Below are positions 25,932-37,800 of a stretch of 64,000 nt of DNA, piece by piece (position 1 is the first letter of the stretch; each line of letters opens with the position of its first letter). Under the pieces are notes generated by a model. It worked only from the letters and a program-made list of their open reading frames with translations, was not told the DNA's origin and did not search any database. Source of the stretch: Mogibacterium sp. Its GTDB lineage: Bacteria > Bacillota > Clostridia > Peptostreptococcales > Anaerovoracaceae. The position numbers and the translations under genes were made by a program. The stretch lies in contig JAFRGD010000031.1 of NCBI GenBank assembly GCA_017433975.1, positions 1-64,000 of the forward strand. The letters are read 5' to 3'.

Positions 25932-25998
25932 TTGACACTGTGTTGTTAACGGAGTATATTATGTTTAGTGATTAGCACTCCGCAGCTGCGAGTGCTAA
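25932..25998 (+). promoter_or_regulatory. hrcA operon promoter with perfect CIRCE operator
   Basis: TTGACA (25932-25937), a 17-nt spacer and TATATT (25955-25960) are followed by TTAGCACTC-N9-GAGTGCTAA (25972-25998), a perfect CIRCE element at the start of the transcript. HrcA repression is expected. Confidence 0.97.
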
Positions 25999-26046
25999 CA
26001 ACAAAACAAATGGCCGGCCGGCCGTTTGCGGAAAAAGGAGGAACCA

Positions 26047-27099
26047 ATGGACCTTAGTGAACGAAAATTACAGATCCTCCAGGCGATCATTACCGATTAT
26101 GTGCAGAATGCGGAGCCGGTCGGCTCGCGTTCCATCGCAAAGAAATACGGCCTCGGCGTCAGCCCGGCGACCATCCGGAACGAGATGGCCGACCTTGAGG
26201 AGATGGGGTACCTGACGCACCCTCACACTTCCGCGGGGCGCGTCCCGTCGGACAAGGCTTACCGGCTATACGTTGACGACCTGATGCAGAAACGCAACCT
26301 GACACCGCAGGAGAAACGCATCATCAACGAGCGGCTCCGGGCCAACATGAACGAGTTCGACCAGACCATCCAGCACGCTGCGGCGCTGCTTTCGGAGATC
26401 ACCAAACTGGCGTCGTTCGCGATGACCCCGCAGACCAACCAGGATACGCTGCGGTTCGTACGGCTGATTCCGGTGGACGAGCACGCGATCATCCTGATGA
26501 TCGCGGCCAACAGCGGCAACGTCACCAACACGACGCTCCGCGTCAACGTCCCTTATACCAACGAGGCGCTCGAGATTCTGAGCAAGTCCATGACATACAA
26601 CTACCAGGGGCGGACGATCGACGACGTGCTCAAGAACGCGATCATCCACGACATCGGCAGCGACATCGAGGCGCTTTCGGCGCTGGCCAACAGCGTCATG
26701 CCGAACTTCATGCGGACGCTGGAGGACATGCTGAACGTCAACCTCTACATGGAGGGCCTGACCAACATCTTCAACATCCCGGAATACAGTTCCATGGACC
26801 GCGCGCGGTCGTTTCTCGAGCTGATGAGCCGCAAGGAGGAATTCACCCGCGACATGCTCGAGCGCGGCGATGGCGTGATCGTCACGATCGGCGAGGAGAA
26901 CGTTGCGGACTCGATGAAGGATTGTTCACTGATCACGGCGACGTATCACGTGGACGGCAAGCTGGTCGGCAAGATCGGCGTCATCGGGCCGACGCGGATG
27001 AAATACAGCGAGGTCACTTCCATCATGGAATACCTCACGCAGAACCTCAGCGAATCGTTCAGACTGACCAGCGGAAAGGATACAGATAGTAATGAGTGA
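26047..27099 (+). CDS. hrcA: Heat-inducible transcription repressor HrcA
   Basis: The 350-residue repressor has an N-terminal winged helix (LDLSERKLQI start region, then YVQNAEPVGSRSIAKKYGL and SPATIRNEMADLE), a GAF-like middle domain and the C-terminal GVIGPTRMKYSEV motif typical of HrcA. It binds CIRCE elements and is returned to activity by the GroE chaperonin in known systems. The ATG at 26047 lies just after AAAAAGGAGG; the seven upstream residues in the same frame are not used. The stop overlaps grpE by 8 nt. Targets visible here are its own operon and htpG. Confidence 0.97.
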   Translation: MDLSERKLQILQAIITDYVQNAEPVGSRSIAKKYGLGVSPATIRNEMADLEEMGYLTHPHTSAGRVPSDKAYRLYVDDLMQKRNLTPQEKRIINERLRANMNEFDQTIQHAAALLSEITKLASFAMTPQTNQDTLRFVRLIPVDEHAIILMIAANSGNVTNTTLRVNVPYTNEALEILSKSMTYNYQGRTIDDVLKNAIIHDIGSDIEALSALANSVMPNFMRTLEDMLNVNLYMEGLTNIFNIPEYSSMDRARSFLELMSRKEEFTRDMLERGDGVIVTIGEENVADSMKDCSLITATYHVDGKLVGKIGVIGPTRMKYSEVTSIMEYLTQNLSESFRLTSGKDTDSNE

Positions 27100-27715
27100 C
27101 AAAAAGGAAAAGAAAGTAATCGTTGAGATCGAAGACGGCGCGGAGGAAAAAGATGTAAAAGCTGCAGAACCGGCCGAAACCCCGGAGGCCGCAGAACCGG
27201 CGGAGGAAGCCGCAAAGGAAACTCCGGAGGCTGAGAAACCGGCGGAGGAGTCGGCCAAGGCTGCAGAGGACAAGGCTGCGGAGGCCGCGGACAAGGCCGC
27301 CAAGGCCGAGAGCGAGCGGTATATGCGCCTCATGGCGGAGTTCCAGAATTACAAGAAACGCGTCGCAAAGGAGAAAACCGACATTCACGCGTACGCCAAC
27401 GAGAACATCATGACCGGACTGCTCGAGGTGCTCGACAACTTTGAACGGGCGCTCGCGAGCGACCCGACGGCGGATGCAGAGGGCTACGCGAAGGGCATGG
27501 AGCTCACCCTGACCAAGATGATGGACGTCCTGAGCAAGGCGGGCCTCAAGGAGATCGAGGCGCTCGGCCAGGACTTCGACCCGGCCAAACACAACGCCGT
27601 GATGACGGAGGACACCGACGCGTACGAGAGCGGCAAGGTGAGCAAGGTATTGCAAAAGGGCTACACCCTCAACGGCAAGGTCATCCGGCCGTCGATGGTA
27701 GCGGTAGCCAACTGA
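27092..27715 (+). CDS. grpE: Nucleotide exchange factor GrpE
   Basis: The 207-residue protein has a long Ala/Glu/Lys-rich N-terminal segment (about 1-70), then the GrpE coiled coil with ERYMRLMAEFQNYKKR and the C-terminal beta domain with VLQKGYTLNGKVIRPSMV. It releases ADP from DnaK and acts as a thermosensor in known systems. It starts inside the end of hrcA, so translation is coupled. The acidic low-complexity head is longer than in E. coli but common in Bacillota. Confidence 0.96.
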   Translation: MSDKKEKKVIVEIEDGAEEKDVKAAEPAETPEAAEPAEEAAKETPEAEKPAEESAKAAEDKAAEAADKAAKAESERYMRLMAEFQNYKKRVAKEKTDIHAYANENIMTGLLEVLDNFERALASDPTADAEGYAKGMELTLTKMMDVLSKAGLKEIEALGQDFDPAKHNAVMTEDTDAYESGKVSKVLQKGYTLNGKVIRPSMVAVAN

Positions 27716-27823
27716 TCACAGAGTACGACGGTGCCGGACAGACCGGATGCATACGGTCCCTGCCCGGGCCACAAAATACAAAACAAATTCTATATTCTAT
27801 AATGAAGAAAAGGGGAATACAAA

Positions 27824-29758
<1,935 letters not shown>

Positions 29759-29860
29759 TCGGAAGCACGGGACGAAATACCCTCCAACAATAAATAATGA
29801 AGCGGGACAGCTGCCGGTATAATTGCCGGCGGCGTTCCGCGTATATGAAGGATTTTATAA

Positions 29861-31012
29861 ATGGCTGATAAGAGAGATTATTACGAGGTGCTCGGCATCC
29901 AAAAGGGCGCGAGCGACGAGGAAATCAAAAAGGCCTTCCGCAAGATGGCGATGAAATATCACCCGGACCGCAATCCGGACGATAAGAGCGCCGAGGAGAA
30001 ATTCAAGGAGGTCAACGAGGCATACGCCGTCCTGTCCGACCCTGAGAAGAAGAAACTGTACGACCAGTTCGGCCACGCGGGCGTCGACCCGAACGCGGGC
30101 TTTGGCGGCGGTGGCTTCGGCGGGTTCGGCGGCTTCGGCGACTTCGGCGGCGCCGGCTTTGACTTCTCGGACATCTTCGACATGTTCGGCGGCGGCTCGT
30201 TCAGCGGATCGAGGCGGAGTAGCAGAAACCGCGGACCGCAGCGCGGCCGCGACCTGCAGAAGCGGATTACGATCGAATTCACGGACGCGATCTTCGGCTG
30301 CAAAAAAGACATCGAGGTCACCAAGAGCGTGCGGTGCAAGACCTGCAACGGCGACGGAGCGAAGCCTGGCACCAGCAAAAAGACCTGCCCGTCCTGCAAC
30401 GGTTCCGGCCAGGTCGTCCGCCAGATGCAGAGCCTCTTTGGCATGACGCAGACGGTCACCGCCTGCCCGGACTGCAACGGTACCGGTCAGATCATCGAAA
30501 CCCCGTGCCCGGACTGCCACGGCCAGGGCTCGATCCGCAAGACGGTCAAGCTCAAAGTGGACATCCCTGCCGGCGTGGACGACGACAGCGTCATCACGCT
30601 GGCCGGCCAGGGCGAGCCGGGACCGAACGGCGGCCCGGAGGGCGACCTCTACATCGTGCTCGACGTCAAGTCGCACAGCACGTACCGCCGCCGCGGCAAC
30701 GACCTCTACCTCGAGCTTCCGATCCGGTTCGACCAGGCGGTGCTCGGCGCAAAGGTCAACGTGCCTGGCTTCGGCGAGTCCTACTCATATACCATCCCGC
30801 CGGGAACCCAGAGCGGCTCGACGTTCCGCCTCAAGGGCAAGGGCGTCAAGAACCCGCGCGGCGGCCGGACCGGCGACCTTTACGTCAAGGTCATCGTCGA
30901 GATCCCGACCAAGCTTTCCCGCAAAGATAAAAAGGCCATCGAAGAGATGGCCAAGGAGCTCGGAGACAAGGCTTATCCGAACAAGGAACACTTTGATACG
31001 CTGAAGTTCTAA
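29861..31012 (+). CDS. dnaJ: Co-chaperone DnaJ
   Basis: The 383-residue protein has a J domain with the HPD tripeptide (YHPDRNPDD), a Gly/Phe-rich linker (about 75-115), and four CxxCxGxG zinc-finger repeats: [24 protein letters not shown] and CPDCHGQG. The C-terminal client-binding domains follow. It stimulates DnaK ATPase and delivers clients. The 102-nt gap after dnaK holds a hairpin (GCGGGA...TTCCGC with inner GCCGG/CCGGC, about 29803-29840) without a T run, which could tune the dnaK:dnaJ ratio. The stop is only 2 nt from the end of the convergent M20 gene, with no terminator between. Confidence 0.97.
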   Translation: MADKRDYYEVLGIQKGASDEEIKKAFRKMAMKYHPDRNPDDKSAEEKFKEVNEAYAVLSDPEKKKLYDQFGHAGVDPNAGFGGGGFGGFGGFGDFGGAGFDFSDIFDMFGGGSFSGSRRSSRNRGPQRGRDLQKRITIEFTDAIFGCKKDIEVTKSVRCKTCNGDGAKPGTSKKTCPSCNGSGQVVRQMQSLFGMTQTVTACPDCNGTGQIIETPCPDCHGQGSIRKTVKLKVDIPAGVDDDSVITLAGQGEPGPNGGPEGDLYIVLDVKSHSTYRRRGNDLYLELPIRFDQAVLGAKVNVPGFGESYSYTIPPGTQSGSTFRLKGKGVKNPRGGRTGDLYVKVIVEIPTKLSRKDKKAIEEMAKELGDKAYPNKEHFDTLKF

Positions 31013-31014
31013 AC

Positions 31015-32235
31015 TCAGATCGGGTCGCATCCGACCGCTTTGAGGAAGGTCCGGACCATGAATTCGAGGGCGATCGGCATGCCGCGCTCGTCGTCGATGG
31101 TGAAGCGGGCGTTGTGGTGCGGGATTGGAACCGGTCCCATGGACTCGTCGTTCATCCCGATCATCGCGTAGGCGGACGGCCGCTCGAGCGCGTAGTACGC
31201 GAAGTCGTCAGCCGCCATCTGCGGCTTGTCGGTGGCGTTGATCAGTCCCATGTCCTCGCGGACCGCATTAATAATATCAAATTGGGCGTCTGTGCCGATC
31301 GTGGCCGGATAGCCCTTTTCTTTTTCGTAAGTAAAAGTGCAGCCGTAGGCTTCGCAGGTGCCGCGGAGGATGGCTTCGACCTTGTCGAACAGGAGGTCGA
31401 TGGTCTCGTTATCGAGGCTGCGGATGTTCCCACCGAACGAGCAGGTGCCCGGGATGACGTTGGTCACACGCGCGACGCCGGCCTGGATGTAGCCGGTCGT
31501 GATGACGCCGGAGCGGAGCGCGTCGACGCTGGTCGTGACGAGCTGGTTGATTGCGGCGACTGCGGTGGCTGCGCAGACCACCGGGTTGATGGAAAGGTGC
31601 GGATAACCGCCGTGACCGCCGTGCCCGGTGATGGTGACGTGGTACATGCCGATGGATGACTTGGAAGCGCCGCGGGTCATCGCGACTTCGCCGATTTTGT
31701 ACCGCGAAGAGCAGTGGTAGGTGTAGACTTCGTCGACCCCGTCCATGACACCTTCCTCGCAGAGGATGCGGCCGCCGCCCGGAAGTTTCTCTTCGCCCTG
31801 CTGGAACATGAACTTCATGCGGCCGGAGAACAGGTCGCGGTGCTCGGACAAAAACCGCACCATCTCGAGCATCGTTCCCGCGTGCGCGTCGTGGCCGCAG
31901 GCGTGCATCAGGCCGTCCACCGTCGATTTATACGGAAGGTCGACGGCTTCCTGTACTGGCAGCGCGTCGATATCCGCGCGGAACGCGACCGTCTTATTGT
32001 TCGGCCCCGGCTCTCCGGCCTGCGTCGGCGGTACCGGCCTGGTTCCGACGACGTACCCGACGACCGAGTTGCCGGAATACTTGTCTTCCATCTCGACGTC
32101 CATGTCCGCGAGCTGCTCGCGGATGTAGGCCGCCGTCTTGTATTCTTCAAACGACAGCTCCGGAATCGTATGCAGATACCGGCGGTGCGCGATCGACCGC
32201 GCAGCGTACGGCTGTAAAGCTTCTTTCAAATCCAT
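31015..32235 (-). CDS. M20D-family amidohydrolase (paralogue 1 of a divergent pair)
   Basis: The 406-residue enzyme has RADIDALPVQE (86-96) and HACGHDAH (111-118), plus a PGGG segment after the GEE catalytic region, so the dimetal site is intact. It closely resembles the divergent M20 gene at 32525 (same RRYLHxxPELSF start and DKY..xxxVGYVxGT stretch), implying local duplication. A likely substrate is an N-acyl amino acid. The ATG at 32235 has AAGGGAC upstream; the 44 additional in-frame residues overlap a large hairpin and are rejected. Confidence 0.87.
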   Translation of the reverse strand: MDLKEALQPYAARSIAHRRYLHTIPELSFEEYKTAAYIREQLADMDVEMEDKYSGNSVVGYVVGTRPVPPTQAGEPGPNNKTVAFRADIDALPVQEAVDLPYKSTVDGLMHACGHDAHAGTMLEMVRFLSEHRDLFSGRMKFMFQQGEEKLPGGGRILCEEGVMDGVDEVYTYHCSSRYKIGEVAMTRGASKSSIGMYHVTITGHGGHGGYPHLSINPVVCAATAVAAINQLVTTSVDALRSGVITTGYIQAGVARVTNVIPGTCSFGGNIRSLDNETIDLLFDKVEAILRGTCEAYGCTFTYEKEKGYPATIGTDAQFDIINAVREDMGLINATDKPQMAADDFAYYALERPSAYAMIGMNDESMGPVPIPHHNARFTIDDERGMPIALEFMVRTFLKAVGCDPI

Positions 32236-32270
32236 GACGTGTCCCTTCCTTATTCTTGAGATCGACTGCT

Positions 32271-32392
32271 TTGTGAAACCGGTTCCGGCATTCCGGTGCA
32301 GGCTTTGGGGGCGGAGGGCGCCGTACCCTTGCCGGGCATGGCGCTCTCCGCCCCCGAAAGCCCGCACCGCAACTACTATCCGGTTTCATCAA
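32271..32392. repeat. Large imperfect inverted repeat between divergent M20 genes
   Basis: A nearly perfect 30-bp stem (32294-32323 with 32339-32369) surrounds a loop of about 15 nt. Components are CGGTGC/GCACCG, GGCTTT/AAAGCC and GGGGGCGGAG/CTCCGCCCCC. Outer arms TGAAACCGG and CCGGTTTCA extend the symmetry to about 122 bp. No T run follows. It is much richer in G+C than the flanks. Confidence 0.75.
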
Positions 32393-32524
32393 CGTAATTA
32401 TATAACAGTTTGTTAGCATAACACACTAAATGATGGTATAATTCTACTATAAAATGTGGAAGTGTTCGCGGTGCGCCGGAACGGCCGGGCGCCGTGGGAG
32501 AACATAGCGTAAAAGGAGGTTATT

Positions 32525-33700
32525 ATGGACTACAAAGTTGAACTGAAGCCTTACATCGAGCGGGCCATCGAGACGCGCCGTTACCTGCACGCGCATCCGG
32601 AACTTTCGTTCAAGGAGGAGAAAACGAGTGCGTTCCTCCGGGAACAGCTCTCCGCGATGGACGTCGAATTCGAGGATAAGTACGAAGGGTATGCCATCGT
32701 AGGTTATGTCAACGGTACGCAGGACGGGCCGACGATCATGCTCCGGGCCGACTTCGACGCGCTGCCGGTCAAGGAGGACAACGACCTGCCGTACAAGTCG
32801 ACTTGCGACGGTGTCATGCACGCCTGCGGCCACGACGCGCACGCCGCGACCCTGCTGGAAGTCGTCCGGTTCTTCTGCGACCATAAGGACCTCGTCAAGG
32901 GCCGGATCAAGTTCATCTTCCAGGACGGCGAGGAACTGCTTCCTGGCGGCGCGGTTCGTCTGTGCGAACAGGGCGTCATGGACAACGTCGACGAGTCCTA
33001 TGCATACCACGTCGCGTCCCTGCTGCCGATCGGCCAAGTCGGCCTCTGCAGAGGCGCAGCGACGGCCGCGGTCGGTGCTTACCGGATCGCGATCAAAGGC
33101 CACGGCGGCCACGGTGGCTTCCCATACCTTTCCAAGAACCCGACGACCTGCGCAGCGGCGATCACCAATGCGATCAACCAGCTCGTCACGACTCATGTAG
33201 ACCCGCTGAAGTCGGCGGTCATAACCACGGCTTACATCCTCGCCGGAACGGACAACATCCCGAACGTCATCCCGGGCGAGTGCGTCATGGGCGGCAACAT
33301 CCGCAGCCTGGACAACGACGTGAGAGCGCAGCTCTGCGAGGACGTCAAGCGCATCGCGGAGGGAATCTGCGCGGCGTATGAATGCGAGTGCGACTGCAAG
33401 ATCCTCCTCGGCTACCCGGCGACGATCATCGGCGACGCGCAGTATGACGTCATGGCAGCGGTCTGCGATGACATGGGCCTGGTCAACGGGAACGACAAGC
33501 CGCAGATGGGCGCGGAGGACTATGCGTACTTCACGCTGGAGAAGCCGTGCTGCTACATCCAGATCGGCATGAACGACGAATCGGCAGGGCCGGTTCCGAT
33601 CCCGCACCACAACGCGAAATTCACGATCGACGACGTGAGAGGTCTCCCGATTGCGATCGAATTCATGATTCGCACGTACCTCAAGGCGTTGGAGAAATAG
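32525..33700 (+). CDS. M20D-family amidohydrolase (paralogue 2 of a divergent pair)
   Basis: The 391-residue enzyme has RADFDALPVKE (74-84) and HACGHDAH (99-106), followed by DGEELLPGGA, the expected dimetal and catalytic-base regions. It is a paralogue of the gene at 31015-32235. AAAGGAGG lies 7 nt before the ATG, and TATAAT at 32437-32442 is a plausible -10. It heads an operon with two MFS carriers, so it may hydrolyse the compound those carriers import; the pairing suggests N-acyl amino acid or dipeptide-like substrates. Confidence 0.87.
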   Translation: MDYKVELKPYIERAIETRRYLHAHPELSFKEEKTSAFLREQLSAMDVEFEDKYEGYAIVGYVNGTQDGPTIMLRADFDALPVKEDNDLPYKSTCDGVMHACGHDAHAATLLEVVRFFCDHKDLVKGRIKFIFQDGEELLPGGAVRLCEQGVMDNVDESYAYHVASLLPIGQVGLCRGAATAAVGAYRIAIKGHGGHGGFPYLSKNPTTCAAAITNAINQLVTTHVDPLKSAVITTAYILAGTDNIPNVIPGECVMGGNIRSLDNDVRAQLCEDVKRIAEGICAAYECECDCKILLGYPATIIGDAQYDVMAAVCDDMGLVNGNDKPQMGAEDYAYFTLEKPCCYIQIGMNDESAGPVPIPHHNAKFTIDDVRGLPIAIEFMIRTYLKALEK

Positions 33701-33731
33701 GGAGCGGTTTCTGATCAGAGGGGATTGAGAG

Positions 33732-35057
33732 ATGACTTTAACACAAAACGCCGGCCAGCCCAAGCCAAAGATTTTCTACGGCTGGATCATCATGGCCTGC
33801 AGCTTTTTGCTGATGGCGGTCAGCCTGGGCCTGATCAATAATACGATGAACCAGTTCATCGTCCCGTTCTGCGACGCGTTCGGGGTGACGCGCGCCAAGG
33901 CGTCGTTGATCACGTCGTTCGCGAGCATCGGACACATGGTTTCCATGCCGCTCGTCGGCGACCTGCTCCGCAAATACAACCCGAAGCGCCTGATCCGCGG
34001 GTCGATCCTCATGATGCTGGCGGTCTGGGTCAGCTATTCGTTCGCGAAGAGTATTTACGCGCTCTGGGGCCTTGGCGTCCTGATGGGCATCGGAAACGGC
34101 CTCGCGGGCAACGTCATGATCAATACGGTCATCAATAACTGGTTCCACGCAAAGAAAGGCTTTGCGGTGGGCTTCACGTCGACGGGCTCCGGCTTTGGCG
34201 GCGCGATCTTCAATCCGATCGCCAGCGCTCTGATCGTGAGCCATGGTTACCAGTACGCGATGCGGATGGTAGGACTGCTCTCCCTGATTCTGTGCCTGCC
34301 GTTCCTGATCGCGATTGTTTACAAACCGGAGGATATCGGCCTCGTACCTTACGGTGACGAAGAGGGCTTCAAGGGCGACACTAAGAATCTCATGGCCAGG
34401 AGCAGCGTCGGTATGACCCGCGGCGAGTCGATCAAGCGGCCGCGGTTCTGGGTCATGACGTTCCTCGCGATCGTGCTCGGCCAGAGCGTGGTCGGCATCT
34501 TCCACCACGTCACCGCTTACATGACAGACCTCGGCTACAGCGTCACGCTGACGGCGCTCTGCGTGAGCCTGATCAACATCTCGCTCGCGTTCTCCAAGCT
34601 GTTCTTCGGCTGGCTGAACGACCGCCTGGGGACCAAGCGGAACTACATCGTCATGATGACCCTCGCCATCATCGGCATGTCGTGCATCACCATGCTCAAA
34701 CAGCTGAATACACCGATTCTCGCGGCGGTCCTGTTCGGTATCGCATTTGCGGTCACCAACCTGTTCGTACCGCTAATCGTGGTGCAGGTCACCGGCGACA
34801 AAGAATACCCGCAGATTTACGGACTCATGTCGACCTTCACGTCCATCGGCGCGCTCTTCGCTTCGCCGATGTCCGGTCTGGTATTTGACCTGACGGGCAG
34901 CTACACCGGCATCTTCTGGGTGTACACGGGGCTGTATGTCGGCGCGCTGATCGTCGGTACGATCCTGCTCAGCCATCCGTTCGACGAGGCGGAGCACCGC
35001 GCGTGGTGCGAGGCGAGAGGCATGACGCGGCCGGAGTGGACAGAGGAGCAGAATTAA
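33732..35057 (+). CDS. MFS transporter, oxalate/formate-antiporter-like
   Basis: The 441-residue membrane protein has 12 predicted helices. Its N terminus, KIFYGWIIMACSF, and the following VPFCDAFGVTRA are typical of the OFA/monocarboxylate branch of the major facilitator superfamily. The inter-domain loop contains a short charged segment (about 205-235). It probably moves an organic acid or acylated amino acid. It lies 31 nt after the M20 gene and 25 nt before a second MFS gene, indicating one transcript. Confidence 0.82.
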   Translation: MTLTQNAGQPKPKIFYGWIIMACSFLLMAVSLGLINNTMNQFIVPFCDAFGVTRAKASLITSFASIGHMVSMPLVGDLLRKYNPKRLIRGSILMMLAVWVSYSFAKSIYALWGLGVLMGIGNGLAGNVMINTVINNWFHAKKGFAVGFTSTGSGFGGAIFNPIASALIVSHGYQYAMRMVGLLSLILCLPFLIAIVYKPEDIGLVPYGDEEGFKGDTKNLMARSSVGMTRGESIKRPRFWVMTFLAIVLGQSVVGIFHHVTAYMTDLGYSVTLTALCVSLINISLAFSKLFFGWLNDRLGTKRNYIVMMTLAIIGMSCITMLKQLNTPILAAVLFGIAFAVTNLFVPLIVVQVTGDKEYPQIYGLMSTFTSIGALFASPMSGLVFDLTGSYTGIFWVYTGLYVGALIVGTILLSHPFDEAEHRAWCEARGMTRPEWTEEQN

Positions 35058-35082
35058 GGCAGCTGGTTTTGACAAAGCGGAT

Positions 35083-36384
35083 ATGAAAGAGCAGAAACGG
35101 TCACTCAATTTCTATCGATGGATCGCATTCACCTGCGTCGGGTTTGCGTTCTTCCTGAACATGTTCCACCGGGCGTCCACCGGCGTGCTCAAGGGGCTTC
35201 TGGTGCCGGAGTTCGGTCTGTCCGCGACGGCGTTCTCCAACTTCGGGGCGATGTTTTTCTACCCGTACGTCGTGATGCAGATGCCGTCCGGAATCCTGGT
35301 GGACCGGTACGGTCCGCGGTACGTCCTCGGCTTTTCCACCCTCGTGTGCGCCGCGGGAGCCTTGCTGTTCTCCATGTCCGGCAGCTACGGCATGGCCTGC
35401 CTCGGGCGGGCAATCATCGGCTGCAGCATGGGGACGGTCGTCGTCTGCAACCAAAAGGTCTGCAGCCAGTGGTTTCCGGAGAACCGCGTAGCGACGATAT
35501 CCGCGTTCGGCGGCGCGTTTTCCAACCTCGGTACGTTTGCCGCGCAAGCGCCGCTCGCGTTCATGGTCGGCATCATGGGCTGGCGCGGCATGTTCGGAGC
35601 GCTCGCGGTCTTTGCGGCCGTGCTTTCGGCGGTGACGCTCCTGTTTGTCCGGAACACACCGGAGGACATCGGCCTTCCGCCGGTCAACGAGGCGCTTCGG
35701 AACAAGGGCAGTCAAAAGAGCGCCCGCGTCCCGTTCAAACAGTCCTTCAAGGCGCTGATGTCTAACAAATATATCTATCCGATGCTCATTGCTCTGTCGA
35801 TTCAACTCGGGACGTATACGCTGTTCTCCGGAACCTGGGGCGTTCCGTTCATGGAAGAAGTGTTCCGCCTGTCGACGATCGACGCGGCCAAATACACCTC
35901 CGCGCTCGCGATGGGGAGCATGATCTTCGGACTTCTGCTTCCGACAATCTCGGATACCATCAGGAATCGCAAGGCGCCGCTGTTTGTCACATTCGGCGTC
36001 TCCGCGGCCATCTGGATCGCACTGACGTTCTTCAGCACGCGTCTTTCCCCGGGGTTCGGACTGCTTCTGATGATGTTCCTGTTAGGGATGTCCGGCTGCA
36101 GCACCGGGTTGATGTACTCGATAGTCCGTGAGATCAACGACCCGCGGACGGTCGGCGTCTCGGTCGGGACGTGCAACATGATCGCGATGAGCTCGTGCAT
36201 CTACATGCCGATTATTGCCGGCGTGCTGATGGACAAATACACCGCGCAGGGGCTTTCCGGCGTCCCGCTCTTCCAGCGGGCTTTCACGTTCTGCGCGGTC
36301 CTGTCGGTGCTTGGTTTCGTATCCATCTTCCCGATGAAGGAGACCCACGGCCGGAACGTGTACCGGGAGCTGTCGGCAAAATAA
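35083..36384 (+). CDS. MFS transporter
   Basis: The 433-residue protein has 12 predicted helices. The N-terminal half carries FFLNMFHRASTGVLK and MQMPSGILVDRYGPR, the conserved loop 2-3 motif of the major facilitator superfamily. It resembles the carriers at 43780 and 48633 more than the OFA-type gene just upstream. Substrate is not predictable beyond an organic anion. The ribosome binding site is weak, so translation may depend on the upstream gene. Transcription ends at the terminator at 36401. Confidence 0.82.
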   Translation: MKEQKRSLNFYRWIAFTCVGFAFFLNMFHRASTGVLKGLLVPEFGLSATAFSNFGAMFFYPYVVMQMPSGILVDRYGPRYVLGFSTLVCAAGALLFSMSGSYGMACLGRAIIGCSMGTVVVCNQKVCSQWFPENRVATISAFGGAFSNLGTFAAQAPLAFMVGIMGWRGMFGALAVFAAVLSAVTLLFVRNTPEDIGLPPVNEALRNKGSQKSARVPFKQSFKALMSNKYIYPMLIALSIQLGTYTLFSGTWGVPFMEEVFRLSTIDAAKYTSALAMGSMIFGLLLPTISDTIRNRKAPLFVTFGVSAAIWIALTFFSTRLSPGFGLLLMMFLLGMSGCSTGLMYSIVREINDPRTVGVSVGTCNMIAMSSCIYMPIIAGVLMDKYTAQGLSGVPLFQRAFTFCAVLSVLGFVSIFPMKETHGRNVYRELSAK

Positions 36385-36400
36385 CGATTTCTGAAGTTTA

Positions 36401-36432
36401 AAAGACCCCGCGTGATCCGCGGGGTCTTTTTT
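36401..36432 (+). terminator. Bidirectional terminator (MFS operon / aminotransferase)
   Basis: A 12-bp perfect stem (AAAGACCCCGCG, 36401-36412, with 36418-36429) is followed by a T run; its left flank is A-rich, so it can also end the opposing transcript. Confidence 0.93.
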
Positions 36433-36467
36433 GTGTGTCATTGGTCGGTTGGAAGCGGTGCCGTCGA

Positions 36468-37661
36468 CTACTTGGTGTAGTACTCGTACATCTCCTTGAA
36501 CGCCGGGATGGAGTTCTTGATGGTGTCGTAGGAGACGCAGTAGGACAGTCTCATGTAGCCAGGGCAGCCGAAGCTGTCGGTCGGAACGACGAGCAGGTTG
36601 TGCTCGAGTTTCGCTCTGGTGGAGAAGGCCTTTGCGTCGCCGTTCGGGCACTTGACGAGCATGTAGAACGCGCCGTCAGGTTTGGCCATCTCATAGCCAA
36701 TCTCTGTCAGCGAGTTGTACAGAAGCGTTCTGTTGGCATCGTACGCGGTCAGGTCAGGCATCTCGTCGATGCAGGCCTCGACGACTCTCTGGATGAGGGA
36801 CGGCGGGCAGACCGAGCCGATCTCGCTGGATGCGCCGACGACAGCCCAGTACAGGTCGTCGCCGTTCTCGCACTTGTCCGGTACGCAGACATAGCCGATT
36901 CTCTCGCCCGGGAGGGAGAGGGACTTGGACCAGGAGTAGCAGACGACGGTGTTGTCGTAGATCGTCGGGATGCAGGTGACCTTGGCATCGCCGTAAACGA
37001 GTTCACGATATGGCTCGTCCGCGATGATGTAGATCGGATAGCCGTATTCCTTGCTCTTTCTCTCGAGCAGGGCAGCGATTTTGCGGATGGTGTCCTCGGT
37101 GTAAACGACGCCGGACGGGTTGTTCGGCGAGTTGATGATGACGCCGCGGGTGTGCTCGTTGATCTTTTCCTCAAGAGCGTCGAAGTTGATCTGGAAGTTC
37201 TCAAAGTCCGCAGGGACGATGGTCAGCTTGCAGCGAGGAATGCCCATGACACCGTAGTATGCAGGGAAGAAAGGAGCGATCGTGACGATTTCATCGTCCG
37301 GACCGTCGGTGATGGCCATGACGGTCGCGGTCAGCGCAGCGATGCAACCGCAGGTGACGCAGATCTTGTCAGGGTTTGCGCCGAGGTTGAATCTCTTGTT
37401 GAGGTTGTTGGCGATGGCTTCTCTGAAGCTGTCATTACCTCTGGCGGCGGAGTAGCCGTGGACCTTGATCGGGTCGACGTTGTCTACCAGCCACTTGATG
37501 GTCTCGTTGACTTTTGCCGGAGCAGGGATGCTCGGGTTACCGAGAGAATAGTCGTAAACGTTCTCCGGGCCGACGATCTTCGCCTGCTCCAGACCGTAGT
37601 TGAAGAGGTCTCGGATAGCAGATGGCGAATTGCCGATCTTTACATATTTTTTGTTAATCAT
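36468..37661 (-). CDS. Class I/II PLP-dependent aminotransferase
   Basis: The 397-residue enzyme has the fold-type I landmarks: NSPNNPSG (177-184), ADEPYRE (D215 contacting the PLP nitrogen), Schiff-base lysine in YSWSKSLSLPGER (K246), and a C-terminal MRLSYC arginine for the substrate carboxylate. It resembles aspartate/aromatic aminotransferases, so it should convert an amino acid to a 2-oxoacid. The ATG at 37661 has AAAGGAG upstream. AGA is frequent among its Arg codons, hinting at strong expression. It is transcribed alone, divergent from the hydrogenase-sensor operon. Confidence 0.87.
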   Translation of the reverse strand: MINKKYVKIGNSPSAIRDLFNYGLEQAKIVGPENVYDYSLGNPSIPAPAKVNETIKWLVDNVDPIKVHGYSAARGNDSFREAIANNLNKRFNLGANPDKICVTCGCIAALTATVMAITDGPDDEIVTIAPFFPAYYGVMGIPRCKLTIVPADFENFQINFDALEEKINEHTRGVIINSPNNPSGVVYTEDTIRKIAALLERKSKEYGYPIYIIADEPYRELVYGDAKVTCIPTIYDNTVVCYSWSKSLSLPGERIGYVCVPDKCENGDDLYWAVVGASSEIGSVCPPSLIQRVVEACIDEMPDLTAYDANRTLLYNSLTEIGYEMAKPDGAFYMLVKCPNGDAKAFSTRAKLEHNLLVVPTDSFGCPGYMRLSYCVSYDTIKNSIPAFKEMYEYYTK

Positions 37662-37704
37662 TACACATTCTCCTTTCGATGTGAACACGATTTCAAGTAC
37701 AATC

Positions 37705-37760
37705 ATTATATCACAACATCGCGCCGGGGTGCATCATTATTTCATATCTTATGGTATAAT
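37705..37760. promoter_or_regulatory. Divergent extended -10 promoters
   Basis: On the minus strand, TGA-TATAAT (37713-37705) faces the aminotransferase gene. On the plus strand, TGG-TATAAT (37752-37760) faces the hydrogenase-sensor gene. Neither has a good -35, as is usual for extended -10 promoters. Confidence 0.65.
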
Positions 37761-37800
37761 GGACAGGAACAGTATCAATAAAGACGAAACGAGGACAGTT

